Positions 47,990 to 62,900 of a DNA stretch of 64,000 nucleotides are shown here, one piece after another; the stretch's first letter is position 1; each line of letters opens with the position of its first letter. Below the pieces are notes generated by a model, which saw only the letters and a list, made by a program, of their open reading frames with translations, had not been told where the DNA came from and ran no database searches. Both the position numbers and the translations under genes were made by a program. This DNA comes from Putridiphycobacter sp965230195. GTDB taxonomy: Bacteria; Bacteroidota; Bacteroidia; Flavobacteriales_D; Crocinitomicaceae. The stretch spans positions 248,001 through 312,000 of the forward strand of contig OZ245997.1 of assembly GCA_965230195.1 (NCBI GenBank), written 5' to 3'.

Positions 47990-50900
47990 CTAAAGAAAGT
48001 TGACGACAATGACATTCGAGCACATGTCACCAATGATCTTTCCGAACTGATCTGTGACGACTTTGGATGTTGAAGAGGCCCCCTCTTGCGGCACCAAATC
48101 CCTAGACTCCAAACAGTATTTCCCTTCATCATAGCATGCCTTGAATTTCTCAATCATCATATCAGTGTATTTCGTGATCCTGCAGAAAAGCAAGTGGATC
48201 TTGTTCTCTCGCATTCTCTTCATTGTATCCTCAGCAGTGAGTCCGCGGGGATCGCCATCTAGAAATCTATGCACAGAACTTTTGGAAACGGAGCAGGGAT
48301 CAGTGTCGATGGTCACCTGTCCTTGATTTCACTCGTGTGCAGATCTTTTCCGTGTCCAGGGATATCGGCAATGAGAATGCAGAATCTCACTTTGCTGCTC
48401 CATCCCTCCAACTCTACGGCAGCATTCAGACCTCCAAGGACGTCCTCTGCCGGATCATCTCCTCCTCCTGCTTTCTGCTGCGAGAGAAATTGGCGCACAT
48501 TATCTGGCCCTTGTGCAAAGGGACAAGGGCATATGTGCCGATCACCATCTCCGTAATCTCTGTAGGCAACCATGCCGAAATTAAAAACCAATTCCACGAG
48601 AGAATGCTTCTCCTGGATCTTTTCAGAGATGGTACTGCAAATCACCTAAACGTTGCCGACAAAAGACATTAAGACTGCCAGCCAAGATGTGAGCCTTACA
48701 TTGATTTGGTCAACGGCGGCTTTCATCCAAGGGCCCATAGATCCAGTGCAATCCATGCAGAAGCAAATGTCCACTGACATCCTGGATGGTCTGTTGCCAC
48801 GTATCAATCGTGCTTCTCTCTCTTCACGCATAGGTGCCAAGTCGGAGAACACTGCTTCTTGCTTCTCGAGAATGTCTCGGACGGATTCGTTCGTGCTTTC
48901 TGGGAGAAGGCGAAGGTTCAGCCAGACCATAGGTTCCCCAAGGCTCGCATTCTGCTTATGAGCCGCCGTCCGCGTGGCATTCTCCATTCGTTCGATGGCA
49001 TTCGGCAACAGATGAGGAAAGGCAGCTGTGATCCATTTGTTGTAGCAGTTCTTGACAAAGGAGACTTCGGGGCCAACGCTCATCGCCAGAACATCGATTC
49101 CTGACACTTCAAGTTTGGACAAAGCGGAGGCGAGTCGCACACCAGAGCTTCCATAGCCGTCCGTCATGATAAAGATCTTCTTGGGTCCTCTTACGTTGCT
49201 GGATTCCAACAGCTCCTCGGAGAAGAGCAGTGCATCGGCATCCATGGTCGCAGGCTCATGTGCCTGCTCTACAATCTTCATGAGCATGGCGATGCACGCA
49301 TCTTCCCACGCCATATCCGGCAGTTTAATCGGATAAATCTGTTCGGCGAACAGAACCACGGAAAAGTTGTCGATGTTCATCTGCTGGAGTGCCCCAATCA
49401 TCAGGAAGAGTGTTTCCAGAGCACACGTTTGTTTGATTCCGTGCTTCATCGAGACAGAGATGTCCAGGAGGAGCGCGACGGCGTACTCTGCCCTTCCACC
49501 TCCCTTCTTGTTCGCGAAGATCTTCTTCTCGCTTCCTTGTGTCGCCAGATGCTTGATGTATCCAGGAATGTGAATCGTCGGTCCCTTCACATCCGCTCTC
49601 TTTCGGTTGAAGACGTTGTGTGGAAGGTAGCTCTCCAAGGCTTCGGCCACGCGACCGATTTCGGATCCCAGACGCTCCTCGGTCTGCATCCAGGCTTTCT
49701 CGGCCGCCTTCAGATGCTCTCTCGCATTCGAATTGGTCAGCAGGGCGTCGTACTGCCTTTGGAGTTCGTCTGCCAGTTTCTCAACGTCGATCGGTTCGAT
49801 CTCTTTCGTGACCCGTCGGCCCATCTCCTCTGCGAAGGGAATGACGCCTGGACGATAGTCACATTCGATGAAGTCTTCCCTGGTGAACCCCTCTGGCAGC
49901 ACAGGCAACACGTTCTTGCCAAAATCTTCGCAGATAGCATCGAAGTCGACGTCTCTAAAATCGGTTTCGGGAATGTTTTGGACGACTGGGACAGAATCCG
50001 TTGCAGATGCAGGCAGGGGAGAATTCGTGATGCTTTGGTAGATGATACCCATCTGCTGTTCGATCAGACTGACGAGAACTTTTGGCAGTGCATCGACTTC
50101 ATCCACATGGAGCATGGCAAACTGCGCACCGACGCTCGTCCACAGTGCTCTGATGGAACTCATCAAATCCTTTTGCAGGTCATCGTGGATATTGAGGACC
50201 ACCAAGCTGATGTTCTTCTCTCTGCACACGGACAGATAGTCCTCCCTCTTCCGTTCCTGAGTCAAGCCATCAACAATCATGAGCATCACTCTGTGATGCT
50301 GTCTCTTTTCTTCCTGGGAGAGACTCAATGGCCACACTTTCTGCGCTACATTTCTGACGGCTGATGCAGGGAATGTTCCTTCGTCGAAAGTGAAAGCATC
50401 GATGATCTGTTGTCCGACGTCGACAGTGAACGGATCTCTGATGAGCTTCTGCATTCGCTGAGAGGCGCTGTCGCCGAAGAGAGCCACGGCAAAGTGGAAC
50501 TCCAATCTGTGGAGCATCTCCATCACCAGTACAAGAGCTTCTTTCATTTGGTGTTCTTTGGTGATCATGGATCCCGAATTGTCAACGAGCAGACACCACT
50601 CGATCACATGCCTTTCGGCGACAGCTTTGTAAAGCTCTGTGTAACCCCTCTCCAATCCATGCATCATTGTCTTCAGGCACTTGGTGAAAGTGGCATTGTC
50701 CAGCAGCAGTTGATAGGTCCAGTTGTCGAGGCGCGTCGGTTCTGGATGGACTGGATCTTCCACCGGATGAAGGTTCGCAGCTGCGCTGATTTCTTGGTCG
50801 TGATGGTAAAGAGATGGCATCTGAGACATCTGTTCCACTCGTTTACGGGCAGCTTCGCGGCTGGAATCGACCCCTACGCGAATCAATGCAGCGTCGTCAT

Positions 50901-53900
50901 CTGCGGCCCCGGTGAAGAGGTCGAAATAATCTTCCTGGACACTTGGAATTCTTTGGATTCTTTCGCCGGAAGAGGCGGTCTGTCCAAGAACACCTATAGT
51001 ACTCCATGCCAGATGATCCGGGAGCTTAAATGCCCCTGTGGCTTTGACATCGTCCACTGCATCTTCCGTTGGCCCTGTTCTGGTTCCGGCTGTCCAGATT
51101 TTCGCATCCGAGTCGATCTTGATGTCCACGGTTCCCTCCAGCACCACAGAGACTTTGTCTTTTGTCTGAGATCCATCCATCGCGGCCGTCGATTTCAAGA
51201 AGTCATAGAAACTCGATTTGTCCTGGGCCGGATCTGGACCATCTTGCATGCCAATTTCAAAACGGGTAGCCTCAGGTCTTCGTGCTTTTCGTGCGGAATC
51301 AGAAGTTGACGGTCTTCCGTAAGATGTGCCCGAGTGATGGACGTTCGTTGGAGGCATGTTGAAGTCAATAGTGTATCCATGGAATGCCTCTGTGGCTCCA
51401 GCTTCCTCCATGAGACTTCTGAGTTCCTTCGGAAGCTTTTTCCTGGGAATCGCATTCAAGCAATGCACGACGCTGCGGTAGACGGGCTGCATAGCATCTG
51501 GCATCTGGAAAAGGCTGAAGTCTTCAAGGTACTGTCGCAGAAACTGGAAAAGGAAACTAATATCAATTCCTGCACACACAATTCGGCTCTCGACCATCAT
51601 GTCTTCTTCCTGCCTCGAATGGCGACAAAGGCGAACAGCCTTTTCGAAGAGAACGCACCATTGCTCAGTCGTTTCTTTCAGATGGACAATGGCATGTGTC
51701 ATGTCACCGAACGTCATGATCGTGAAATTGCCTTCATCGTGGAGACCCTCCAAAACGTCCTGAATCTTGAGACGTTGCGAGACATCTTTGAGAGCGGCCT
51801 CCACTGTCTGCAGGCTCTGGAAGGAGTTTGCAGGCACGGCCGTGGAAGACTCAGGCAGATCGTTGGATTTGATCTCGGTTGATCCATCTCTCTCGACAGA
51901 ATCGTGTGAGGCACTTTTTGACAAAAGGGCGATTTGACTGGTTGGGACATCAATGGACGGCAAGAACCACTTCCAGTCTGTTTCAACTGTCAATGGAACA
52001 GCACTGGACTTTCCTACTGCAGTCTCACTACTACTACCACCACCATCCAGCACCTTAGACACATTTTCTGTCACAGAGACGCCCTTGCCCTCATCCTCAT
52101 CATCGCTCATTGCTGCTTGATACGATGCATCTGGGACAACTGCCGTCTCAAATTCGAGCTTGACAGACCGCGTGACGTGAAGAGCTTCCTTCTGCTTCCA
52201 GACGTCGCCGGCAAAGTATCGGTACAATGAATGAAGGAGTGCCATCCTGCTGAAGATGCGGGCTTCGGCGGAGAGCTCATCCGGAATGACACATGCATAG
52301 AAGCTGAAGAAGATCTCTTTCAGGACGTCACTCTTCTTCCTGCAGTCGCTCCATTTTTCGAGAGATGCAATCTGATCCACGAGTGACTTGATTTCGAGAA
52401 GGCCAGAAAGCATCATTCTCTTCTCTTCGTCTATCTTACTGACAGACTCTTTGGCTCTGGCGAGCTTCAGCAGAGACACGAGTGTATCGAACGCCTCTTT
52501 GTCGCGGGTCTCGTCGTCGATCTCTGTGCCGCCATTGATGAAGGGATCAATGGCACAGAGGAGCAAATCGCTGTGCTCCTCTGGAAAGACGGCTTCTACG
52601 ATTTCCCTCCTCAGGCTTTCGCTCTCTCGCTCTTCTTCCACAAGATCCAGAACAGCGGATAGAACATCCACGCCGGAGATCTCTTGAGCCAGTGCTCTGC
52701 AGAGAGACAGGACACTGCTTAGTGTGAAGTCGGCTGCCGCTTGTGTCAACCCGTTCACCACCTCAGGTTTCGCGATCTCTGTCGTCTTCACGGCTGCAGC
52801 ACACCGGAGAACTCTCGAGGCCAAGTCGAATGGATTGGTGCTGCTTGAGAGAGTCTCGGGCTTGAGAACCATAAGCGCCTGCCTCAGAGTTTCTTCCTTC
52901 TTGTCCAAAATCTCTTTCCGAATGTCAGAACTCTTGGTGGTCTCCAGACTGAACCATTGAACTAATATGCTCCTAAGTGGAGCAATTAGTCCATGGCTTC
53001 CCTCACTGACGACATCGAGCTTCACAATCTCGGACATGCTGCGCTTCAGAGCCTCCTGACGATGATGTTCCGTGAATCCATGCAATTCTTCAGAGATTGC
53101 TGTGTCCATGTCGAGCGTGCTGCTGATGATCCTCTGTACACCTTCTTTGAGTGACCCCAGATTCTCTTTGGGAATGTCAGTGTCATCCATCTGCCCAAAG
53201 AACAACTCGATTGCGATCTGTTGGACGTATCGGTTTCTGTGCTGCAAGGTTCTGTAGTTCCCCGTGTGAAGCATCGACAGAGGATATACGAGCTCTTCGA
53301 GATTCCCTCTCTGTAGGATCTTCTGAGTGATGTTCTTCGAATCCATAGGGGTGCCCACCACACCGACAGGATTGTCAGAATCTCTTTTTCTGCCAAGAAG
53401 CACGCTCAGCAGATGATGGACAACGGCCTCTCCAGTCCCACCTCCTCTGATCTTGGCCAAGACGCAGAATGCATCGAAAACGCCTGCTGCGGTTCTGGAG
53501 CACAAACCGTCTATCACGCCCTTCGTCTCTGCGTTCGCCAGATACTGTTTGAGGGCAACGAGGTCAATCTCCGCTGTACTCCATGTCTTCATGGTCATCA
53601 GATTCGTGATGACTGCTGGCGGGATCGTAGGGCACAGCTCAGTGAGGCTCTGGGCAATGCGCTGACCGAACGATTCGGAATCCTGGACTCCATCTCCACA
53701 CTGCAGCACGCCCTCCATCATTTCACAGAACTCGATACGTTCATTCACGTCATGTACAAGTATGCTCTTCACTCGTTCGAGGCAGTTCTTCATAGTCCGT
53801 TGTTCATTCTGGGATCTGCTTTCCCATATTTCTCTGCCGCACTTTTCAAACAGACATGCCCTTGGTTCATCCGTAAAGGTATCGCTGAGGCATGCGATGG

Positions 53901-56900
53901 CGGCCTTCCATTGCTGATCTTCGCGACAGTCTGCTCGCAGCATGTACAGAGCTACAGCCATCCTTCGCAGACCAGGGGAGAGATTATCCAGAATGAAGGA
54001 AGGCAGACAGATGTTTTCAAAGCGTGGCCGTCTTCCATCCCGAAAAGGCACGCAAGCACGCTCAAAATACTCTTTGAGGTTCTGAGAAGTATCACGGATA
54101 CCATCCAATTCCCGAAACAAATCTCCTGCATACTGAGCACATTCGCTGGGGATGTCTTCAGGATCGCTTTCGAGAATATGTTCAGCTTGCTCATCGGATA
54201 ACGGCCAGTCAGATTTCAGCATGAACATTTCGCTGAGCAGCAGAAAACAGAACGCTTGGACAGTGGATGCATGGTGCAGCTGAAGCGCAGAGAGAAGATG
54301 AAGATTTGACATGCGGTTTTCCCAATCACTCCTCGGAGAGCTGCTGATTTCACTGGATTCTGCACATAAGTTCATCATCTGCCGAGCAGCGGAGGAAGCG
54401 TGTCCAACATACGCCAGGAGAACCACATTGTGTGTCAGCGGCAGGCACAGTGACAGATCATCTTTGATCAAGAAGTCATCTTCCGATTGAATCTGCAACG
54501 TCTCTACGATCCATCCGGTTGACGTGCCAGTCTGCAGTTCAATCTGCGTGACCACACAGTTCCAATTGGGATGAAACTCTTGTGGCATGTCATTTGAGCC
54601 GAATATCCAAGGTCCCTTTTTGCTGGAACCTGTTCCTCCCACGGCCATCTTCGACTTCAGCGACAAGGACTGAATCTGGGGCGTCTCTACCAAATGGGTC
54701 TTGATCAGAGTAGGCTTCTTAGTGAGTATGTCCAGTTTTCTCGTCTCTTTTTGGCTGACATTGAGAGGATTGAAGAAGAGACTGCGAGGATGGCAGATCA
54801 CTGTGTTGAACTTAGGCATGACCAAACACACAGTGAATTTTATCTTCTTCTGATTTTCAGTGCAGAAGACAACGGTGGACTGCTTCACCTTCAGGGTCTG
54901 CACTTTCCAATACATGACGATTTTCACTTTACTGTTCGGATCGAGCGAGTAGCAATCTTGATCAAACTCGAAATTCCTGCTGATAGGAGGGTAGATGTTG
55001 ACATGGACACCAGCTTTGTTTTCAACCGTATTCGTTTCCTCGAGTGTGATGGATCTGCTTCCCTGTGCAATGATATCCACATGCTCTTGCCGGACTTCGA
55101 AGTTGACATTATGTTTCAGGAAATTCGGTATCGGTTCCATCCACTCTCCTTCGATCACGAGTCTTTCTTCGAGGCATCCGACGATTCGAATTCTGAGTTC
55201 CTGCCGCAATCGATTTGCAAAAGGGCGCCTCATTGAAAGCGAGATATCGGAAGATGTCTCACGAACATGGACAATACCAGAAGTTCCACGAATCTTGAGA
55301 AGAGACGATGCCGGAATAAAACGATAGATAACAGGAACTGTTCCTGTGTTCCGAATTCGAATGACAGCCTTTGTTTTCTTCCAAGGTGGGACCACCGGCA
55401 TACGGAACACCATCCTTTCAATCTTGTTTCCTGTGTCAGTCTCCAACTCGTACAGCGGTCGCGTAACTTGGGCTGTCATCGGAATGTATCTCATATTGCC
55501 GACGATGCCGAGGACCATCTTGCTGTCGACATCCTCATCCATGTCACCAGGATGCATCGTCACTGTCAGGGACTGAGAACTGCGTGCGTCCAGATGGAAG
55601 GACTGAGGAGAGAGAGTGAACTGAGTACGCGTGCGTCTGAACTGCACTTGACTCTTGACCAAGAGAGGAAAGTCTGTCACATTCTTGATGTGCAGTGTCT
55701 GTTCGATGTCTTGAGAGTTGGTGATGACAGTGCCGAGATCGATGGCGTCTGTGCTGAGCTGCACGGCAAGTCTCTGGACTTCGATGATCATCTTGAATCT
55801 GGCATCCAGTCTTCCATCGGAAGATGTTATCTTCCACGATTCTGCGATCTGCCCAGTGACACCAGGATCTATGCCGAATCTGAAGTGCCAACTGGTCTTT
55901 CCATACAGAGTAACATCTGTCGATGCTGTTCCATAAAAAGCCTGAGAAGATGGATCCACTGGCGAGAGATGGACACGGATTTCCTCGCTCGTGCGATTCT
56001 CCACCTCGACCGTGTAGACATGCGTGCTCGGTGTCGACAGTGGAATGTCCTTCTGGTATAGGACCGCGCCAAAGTCCACGGCGCAGTCTGGACTGCTCAA
56101 AGATAACATGCCGTCTTCCTCACAGATCGTAATCTTGGAGGAGTGTCCCATCTGTGTTCTGGGGAGAATGTTCATGGCTGTGGTTCCCAGCCTTTGGGTG
56201 ATTTCCATTCTCTCGCCGAGTTGCTTTACTAGTCTTACGAAACATGTTCGGGATCTTCCCATGGACAGAGCCATTTCCACATGCGACTCGCGATGCAGCA
56301 TCATCTCTTGATCGAATGGAGAAAGAACCTTCTCGAGAAGGGTCTTCCATTCCTGCTGGTGCTTCTCACACATCTTCAACTTCTCTTCAGATGCAGCACC
56401 AATCGCATGTTGACAGACTGCAATGACATAAAGCTCCAGCAAGATGCTCACGGCTTCGTTTCCGTATCGTCGCAGTGCATCGACGTCGTAGTTAAGCTTT
56501 TCTAACATCGTCTGCATTTCGGCATTCCATATGAGCCCCATCTGTCCTGATTGGACATTGGCCAGTGAGGACTCGTCGGTCGTCACCAGTATCATTCCCG
56601 GATGCGAAGACACAGCTGGAGGAGATTGAAGACTGCAAAACAGCTTCCCGATTCCGTCACGAATCGGATTCAGTCGCAGCGTTTGAGCTTCTGCGGCATT
56701 GAGACTGTCCAGGACCTCTTCTAGTCTTCGTGAAACATCTTCTGCAAATCGTTTGCCCTGCATCACGGCTTTTGCGTGCCACGAATTTTCCATAGATGTC
56801 TGATCGCTCTGTTGGAGATTTTGTGCTCGATCTGCTTCTTCCAAGTGTCTCTGGGATTCGTTTTCATTCGCGTGGCAGCCCTCAAACTTTCCGTACAGAT

Positions 56901-59900
56901 GATCATATTCTTCATAATGATTCTGGAGTCGCTCGATAAACGACTGACAGACTTCCGCTGCATGTGCATACATAGACGTCCTTGGATTCCAAATTACAGA
57001 CAAGGGCACCGCCATGTACATGTAATGCGCCGCAGTACGGAATTCAATATTGCATCCTCCAGGTGAACCGATTAGAGCCGTCATTTGATGAGAACGACAA
57101 AGCTGGTGTAAAGGAAATCGCCGTATCGAATGGATGCAGTGATCTACCGAAACTATGATCACAAGGTTGAAGCGCGCTGGCATTGAAACGACAAACGTCA
57201 TGCTGTCAGTAGGGCTAGGCTGGATGACACCGTCAAGGTAAAAGGGACCACCCTCCCCTCCTTCACATGTCACCTCCAGTTGACCTCCGTATGACTCAAA
57301 CAACTGAACGCCGATGTTCCAGGAATCCACTTCGACGGCCAGCGGAACAAGCTTCAGTCCTATCTTTTTCAGACGTATCGGCTTTAGAGCCGTGCTTCGC
57401 TGTCGAACAGATTCTTGCTTTTCCAAGATGTCCTGTAATCGTTTGCTCTGATTCAAATACACCGATCTCGGAGTGGCATACCACTTCGGCTGCATTTCTC
57501 TTCGATAGCATGCATCAACCTCGCGCCAGAACTCGGCATACAGTTTTGCAGTTTCTTTTGCTTTGAGGCGCAACTGCTGACCAAGTCTTTGTTTCCGTTT
57601 CTTGCTTTGGATCCACAAATCTTCCCATCCTTTTCTTTCGGCGGCTTTTATTTGTTCTTCGGCTTTGAGGAGCTTCGAAATTTGCATCCTGTATTGCTCA
57701 TCGCAATCCTGACATGCCGACTGACGCAGCGATACCTCTTTGAAACACGCTCCGAGTTTTCCAATCAGGGCACTGCTGGATTCGCGCATGTCTCCTGAGA
57801 TCGTCCGGCAGAGTTGCATCAGGTAACTGCTCGTTGTTTCCAGGATGCATTCAGCTGATTCATCGAAGGTAAGATTCGCAGACAGTATACTTGGAACGTT
57901 TGTCTGCATGAGATCCTTGGAGACTCTCACCATCTTTTCGAGCACTTCGAGGGACACTGAAGAAGGAAGGGCGTGATACTCTCTCCATTTCTTCAGCATT
58001 TTCCGCCCTGCTCCAGACAGCAACTGGGACAAAAGGGTCGCCGCGGTCATCAGAACTTCGATCTCGTGATCTGAGAAATCCCTCATGACGGTGGCCATGT
58101 TCGCTTGCGATAGAGTGGCCTGGAGAGACGTCACATCCTGAAAATCGGCCAAGATGATGGCAGACTTGAGATGATCATCCTTGTATCTTGCAGCAGCGAG
58201 GCGTTCAGACAGTGGCTTGAAGGATTGGTCGGCATTCGTTTTCTTCTGCAGAGATCTAGTGATGCAGAGAACGCATTGCAAGAACCACTGTGTGCGCAGA
58301 TTTCCCATGTACTGAATCAACAGGGGCTTTGAATTTCTACGTGTCTGGATCATCACACCTGATAGTCTTTTGAATCCATTCTCCAGACTCGCGAAGGTTT
58401 CTTGGACCTGGGACACCTCTGCGTGTGCCAGATTCATATCCGACAGGTTGGCGCCGACATCAAAAACTTCCCGGAAGCACTGAGATTCTTCGTTTGTCAT
58501 GCCGCAATGTGATTGCCCATTTGACAGATCGTGCACCGTAAGGTGCATTTCCGCCATGCTCCGGAAGAATAGATGGGCATAGCAGGATGCACTCTGGTAG
58601 AGATCAGCATTCTCCGAGATGTGACTGTCCATCAAAGAGAGAAGCTGGAAAGGATTCGACAGAGAGTCGGTCTCCATTGCCGATCTGATTCCAGCGGCGC
58701 AGCTCTTCCAGAGAGAAGGCAAGCGATCCAGGTCCTTCTGAAAACTGCTGTTCTCGTGTGAACGTAACGGAGGAAGTCTTCCGCTCTCTACCGCTTTCCT
58801 GTACCAGGTCACTGGATTCTGTGCATCGACAAGGGCATTGTAGTGTCCCACAATTCGCAGCGCTGTGTTTTCGGTGTATTCCACGGCAGACCGCAACGCC
58901 CCATCCTGTCTAAGTCTGCCTCGGAGGATGCGGAGATCTTCTCGAACATTCAGGAGGTCTTCTGATGCTTTTGCGATGCTGTCTTCATCAAAGGAGCGAT
59001 CCATGCACACGTCTCTGAGAGTGTCACATCCATCCAAGAACCTTCTCTCCAGATCGGTGACGCGCAGCATATTCACAGACTCCTTCGCACAGTTGCGGGA
59101 GATGAGTTGCATGATGCGTCTGGATCCAAGAGAGGCGACGGTGCAAAGAGACTGCAGAGCGTTGCGGAAAGGATCTCCGATGTTCAGATCTGACAGCTGC
59201 TCGCGCTTGAATGCATCCAGTTCTCGACACAACTGTTCAAGCGCGATAATCCATTCTGAGTGAATGCCATCACTATCCCTGAACATCACGAGACCGGAAC
59301 GGGCGGCGTCCTCGATTAATAATGCATAAGCGTCCGCAATGTCGTCTTCTGCCTTCAAGTAACTCTCAAAGTATTCTGTCTCGTATCCGAAGATACGACT
59401 GAGACAATGCAGTCCGTCCTGCAACAGATCCCGTAGGGAAGACGAGAGACGCTGACAGATTTTGGGCTGCAATCGACGAAGCCGATCGTCTGCGTCCATC
59501 ATCTTTTCTCCGAGTTCATTTTTCTTGTTGGTCAATGTTTCGATCCTTTCTTCGGCTTGTATTCCCTCTGCAGTGCGCATCCACCAGGCGGTGTCCATGA
59601 AGTCTGAATCAGAAATAGGATGATAGATTCTTCGCTCCTTTACTTCCTCCAGCTCGTCACGTGCCTTTTTCAGCTCGTCTGTGGTATGCTTGCACACCAT
59701 CCTCAGTTCCTTTGCAGTTCTCTGCTCCTCAACGGAATCCGACAGTTGTAGAAGCGAAGACAGGAAGCTGAAATTCTGTCTGATCATCAGAAGAGGCAAC
59801 GCAATGAACTGCAGACTGATCAACGCCTCCTTCACAGATTCTGTATGCGCGTCACCAGATTCTGATGCAAGCTTCAGTCCCCAATCAGAATCGAGAAATG

Positions 59901-62900
59901 CCGCCACCGCGTTTCCGACCGTTTTTGTGATGCCACTGAAAACGTAGATGATATCACCGTTATCCCTCTGGTAGCCGTAGGACACCAGTCGACCTCTTCG
60001 ACGCATCTTCTGTACGGGATCGTCTCCTGCAGAAGCCAAACTCCTTTCGTCCGTCAGATCCATCAGTGTGCGTTGCGTCATCTTGAAGTCTCCGCAGAAA
60101 AGAACAGCGATGTCTTCCACAGAAAGTCCGGCAGATAGGAAAGAAGATGCCACATTGGTCATCGTGGCAGATTCGTCCAGACATGCCGAGAGATCCATGC
60201 TGTGTGTTCTCAAGGCGTTGAAGACCTGATGAGCCATCAGCATCGAACAGGAGTTGTCTTCCATGCACAGTGATGTGATCGAGGCCAATGCGTTTTGTAT
60301 TTCTTGAGTCTTGTCTAGATGAAGCATCTTGTTCTGCTCTTCAAGAAGGAAGTCTGCCTTGGCGTTCATCAATTCCACCGCGGCCTCCTGAATCAGGCCA
60401 TCGCAGACCTCGGAGTCAAGTGCGCGGAATTTCATTCGAATGGACAGAGCACCAGGAAAGACTCCCAAATCCGACAGCTCTTCCAGGACATCCTTCTTCT
60501 TACTGAGGTCCTCGTCGTCAAAATCGTAGCTTCGCAGGACCTCCATGCTCTTCCGCAGACGTGCATGGAATGCCGTGCTCTTGGCCATCCACATCAGAGT
60601 CTTCATGGAACTCTCTGCTCGATCCGTGAGGGAGGCAACGCGTCTAACAATCTCCACGTGTGGATTCTCGACTGTATGGTCTGCAGGAGATGCCTCTGAG
60701 GAAACGAGTGAGAAATCACAGCTCTGCAGACAGATGGATAGGTTTTGCGCGAAGGTCTCACACTCTTTGGAAATGACAGGTGGATGTCGAGCATTCTTCT
60801 TCTTCGCCTGATCGAGTTCAGCTTTGAGGCTATTGTACCTACTCTGGTACTGGACCAGAAGCGCCTTACTGATGCGCACAGAACGCCTTGTCAATGCACT
60901 GAGCGCCGAAGCAGCCTCGTCCATCACGGCTCTGTCTGCGATTTCTCTTGCTTTGAGCCAGAGATCCTCGTAACCGGATCTCAGATCGGATGCGAAGTTG
61001 CTGGATCTGTCATCATCTAACCACTTCCTGGAGGGAGGTCTGGATGACGAAGCACTTGAATCCGCCGCGGCGTGCAAGCTCTCGGTCAGCGTCCTTTTCC
61101 GCTCTTCAGTCTGCAAGAGGCGGACGTACTGATCCTTGAGTCGCAGGAAGATCTCGTAGAGATTGTTGGCCTCCAAAGCTGTTCTGGATATGCCCAATTC
61201 ATCGACAAGATCCTTCAAGTTATCATCCCAGTCGTCGAACTCCTGTGCCGACTTCTTCCTATCGAGCTTGATCTTGTCTCTGTCCGCGATCAGAAATCCA
61301 TTGAAATAGGCAATCGATCCAAGAACAAACGCAGTCACCGCATTGCACTTGGTCCACAGACCTGGGTCAGATGTGTCCAGATGTACCAGAGAATACTCAA
61401 TTAAGAACTCTCGTAGGCGCAGTACTGGACGGATATAATCCAGCGCGAAGAATAGATCTCCATGCGCTGCTCGAATGTCACGTTCGAGCTCAGATGCTTT
61501 CGACACCAGATCTTCACTCGGGAACTTCTTCAATGCCTCAAAGTGCTCAAGAAAGCTGTAGGCGATGGAGGCCGATTCTCGTCGGTCAGGCTGTGTTGCC
61601 TCTGTCTTGAGTTTCGCCATGCTTTTCCTGACTTCGGCTTCGACCCATGCCACGAACTGCTTGCTGAAAAGATCTTCAACAGACGAGATGTCAGACTCGT
61701 TCTCGATGTTCCCGTACTGCTGTCGGTAAAGAACAGAGTCGAGCTTCAGCACGCCGTGGTACAGCAAAGGTGCCCGGGAGAAATCCTGCCTCCTGCTGGG
61801 TACCTTCACCTTCCTGATCAGATCCTTCCACGTACGGACAGCTTCGGAAGGCGCTGTACTGTGAGGAGTCGGATGATTCTGGCCATAAGACTGCAGTGCG
61901 TCGAGGAAAGCGATCAGACCGCTGCCCAATCGCGACAACGGTCCCTCAATCGTCGCTGTTCCGGGCAGCCGCTGCACATCGGAGAGGTCCATCTTGTATT
62001 CCGTATGCATCTCGGTCCATTTCCTGAGCCACGTCAACTGCGAAAGATCGGACGGCCCACAGCAGTAGGATTTGACATTTACGGATGTCTCCCTGCCAGC
62101 GTCTGAAGGTGTCTTCTCAAAAACAACAAGCGACGCCAATGCTGCAATTCTCTGCTCAGCAGCCAGCTCTGCACAAAGAATGACAGCAGAGACGGTGCTT
62201 TCCTTGCCGTCAAACGGATCGAGTGCGAGATTCTCTTCTGTGCACAACACGATCCGACACGGAATAGGATTCTGCCACTCCGAGAAGCAAACCCCGAGCC
62301 ATATCAGGGCAAGCTCATTGGCGCACATATCCTGTGGCTGGTCCTTCATTCGCGAACCGAGCAGAGAGGGGAAAACCGCATCGAGATTCAAATTCTTTCT
62401 TCCACTCTCTCTGCCGGCGGACAGATCGTTCAAGATCTTTGCGTGGAACTCCACAGTGGCTGTCCATTCGTCCGCGAACAGGAACACGGCATCTTGTGAC
62501 TGAACAATAGCATCGAGCCGTTCAATGTAAGGAGCCATGTCGGGCATGGTCACGCCATCGACCTCCTCGTCAGGAGGGAAGTCTTCGGTTTCAGATCCGT
62601 CGGAAGAATATTGAAAACTCCGACCACCAAAGGGCCAGATGGTCTTTCCAACATCCACGGCATATTTCCAGTATCCTTGTCCTCTCTTGGCCGATTTGTA
62701 AACCTCCATGGCTTCGTGAACGAGATGCCGCAGCTCCTCGATCTTCTTCGCCTGGCACAGGAGCTTCTGCAGGTCCAAGATGTGTCCACCACTTCCGGGG
62801 ACTCTCTGAACCGTCAACAGCCGTTCGTCCACCATCAATGTCGTCTTCCATCTGAGCGACGTCATGGCTATCTGCAGTGCCATTCTTCTGCGTTCTTCTG

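Noticed and set aside
49258..50364. 368-codon plus-strand ORF
   Set aside because: Antisense to the VWA1-VWA2 region of gene B, which has clear motifs; the His/Arg/Cys-rich text is typical of a shadow frame.
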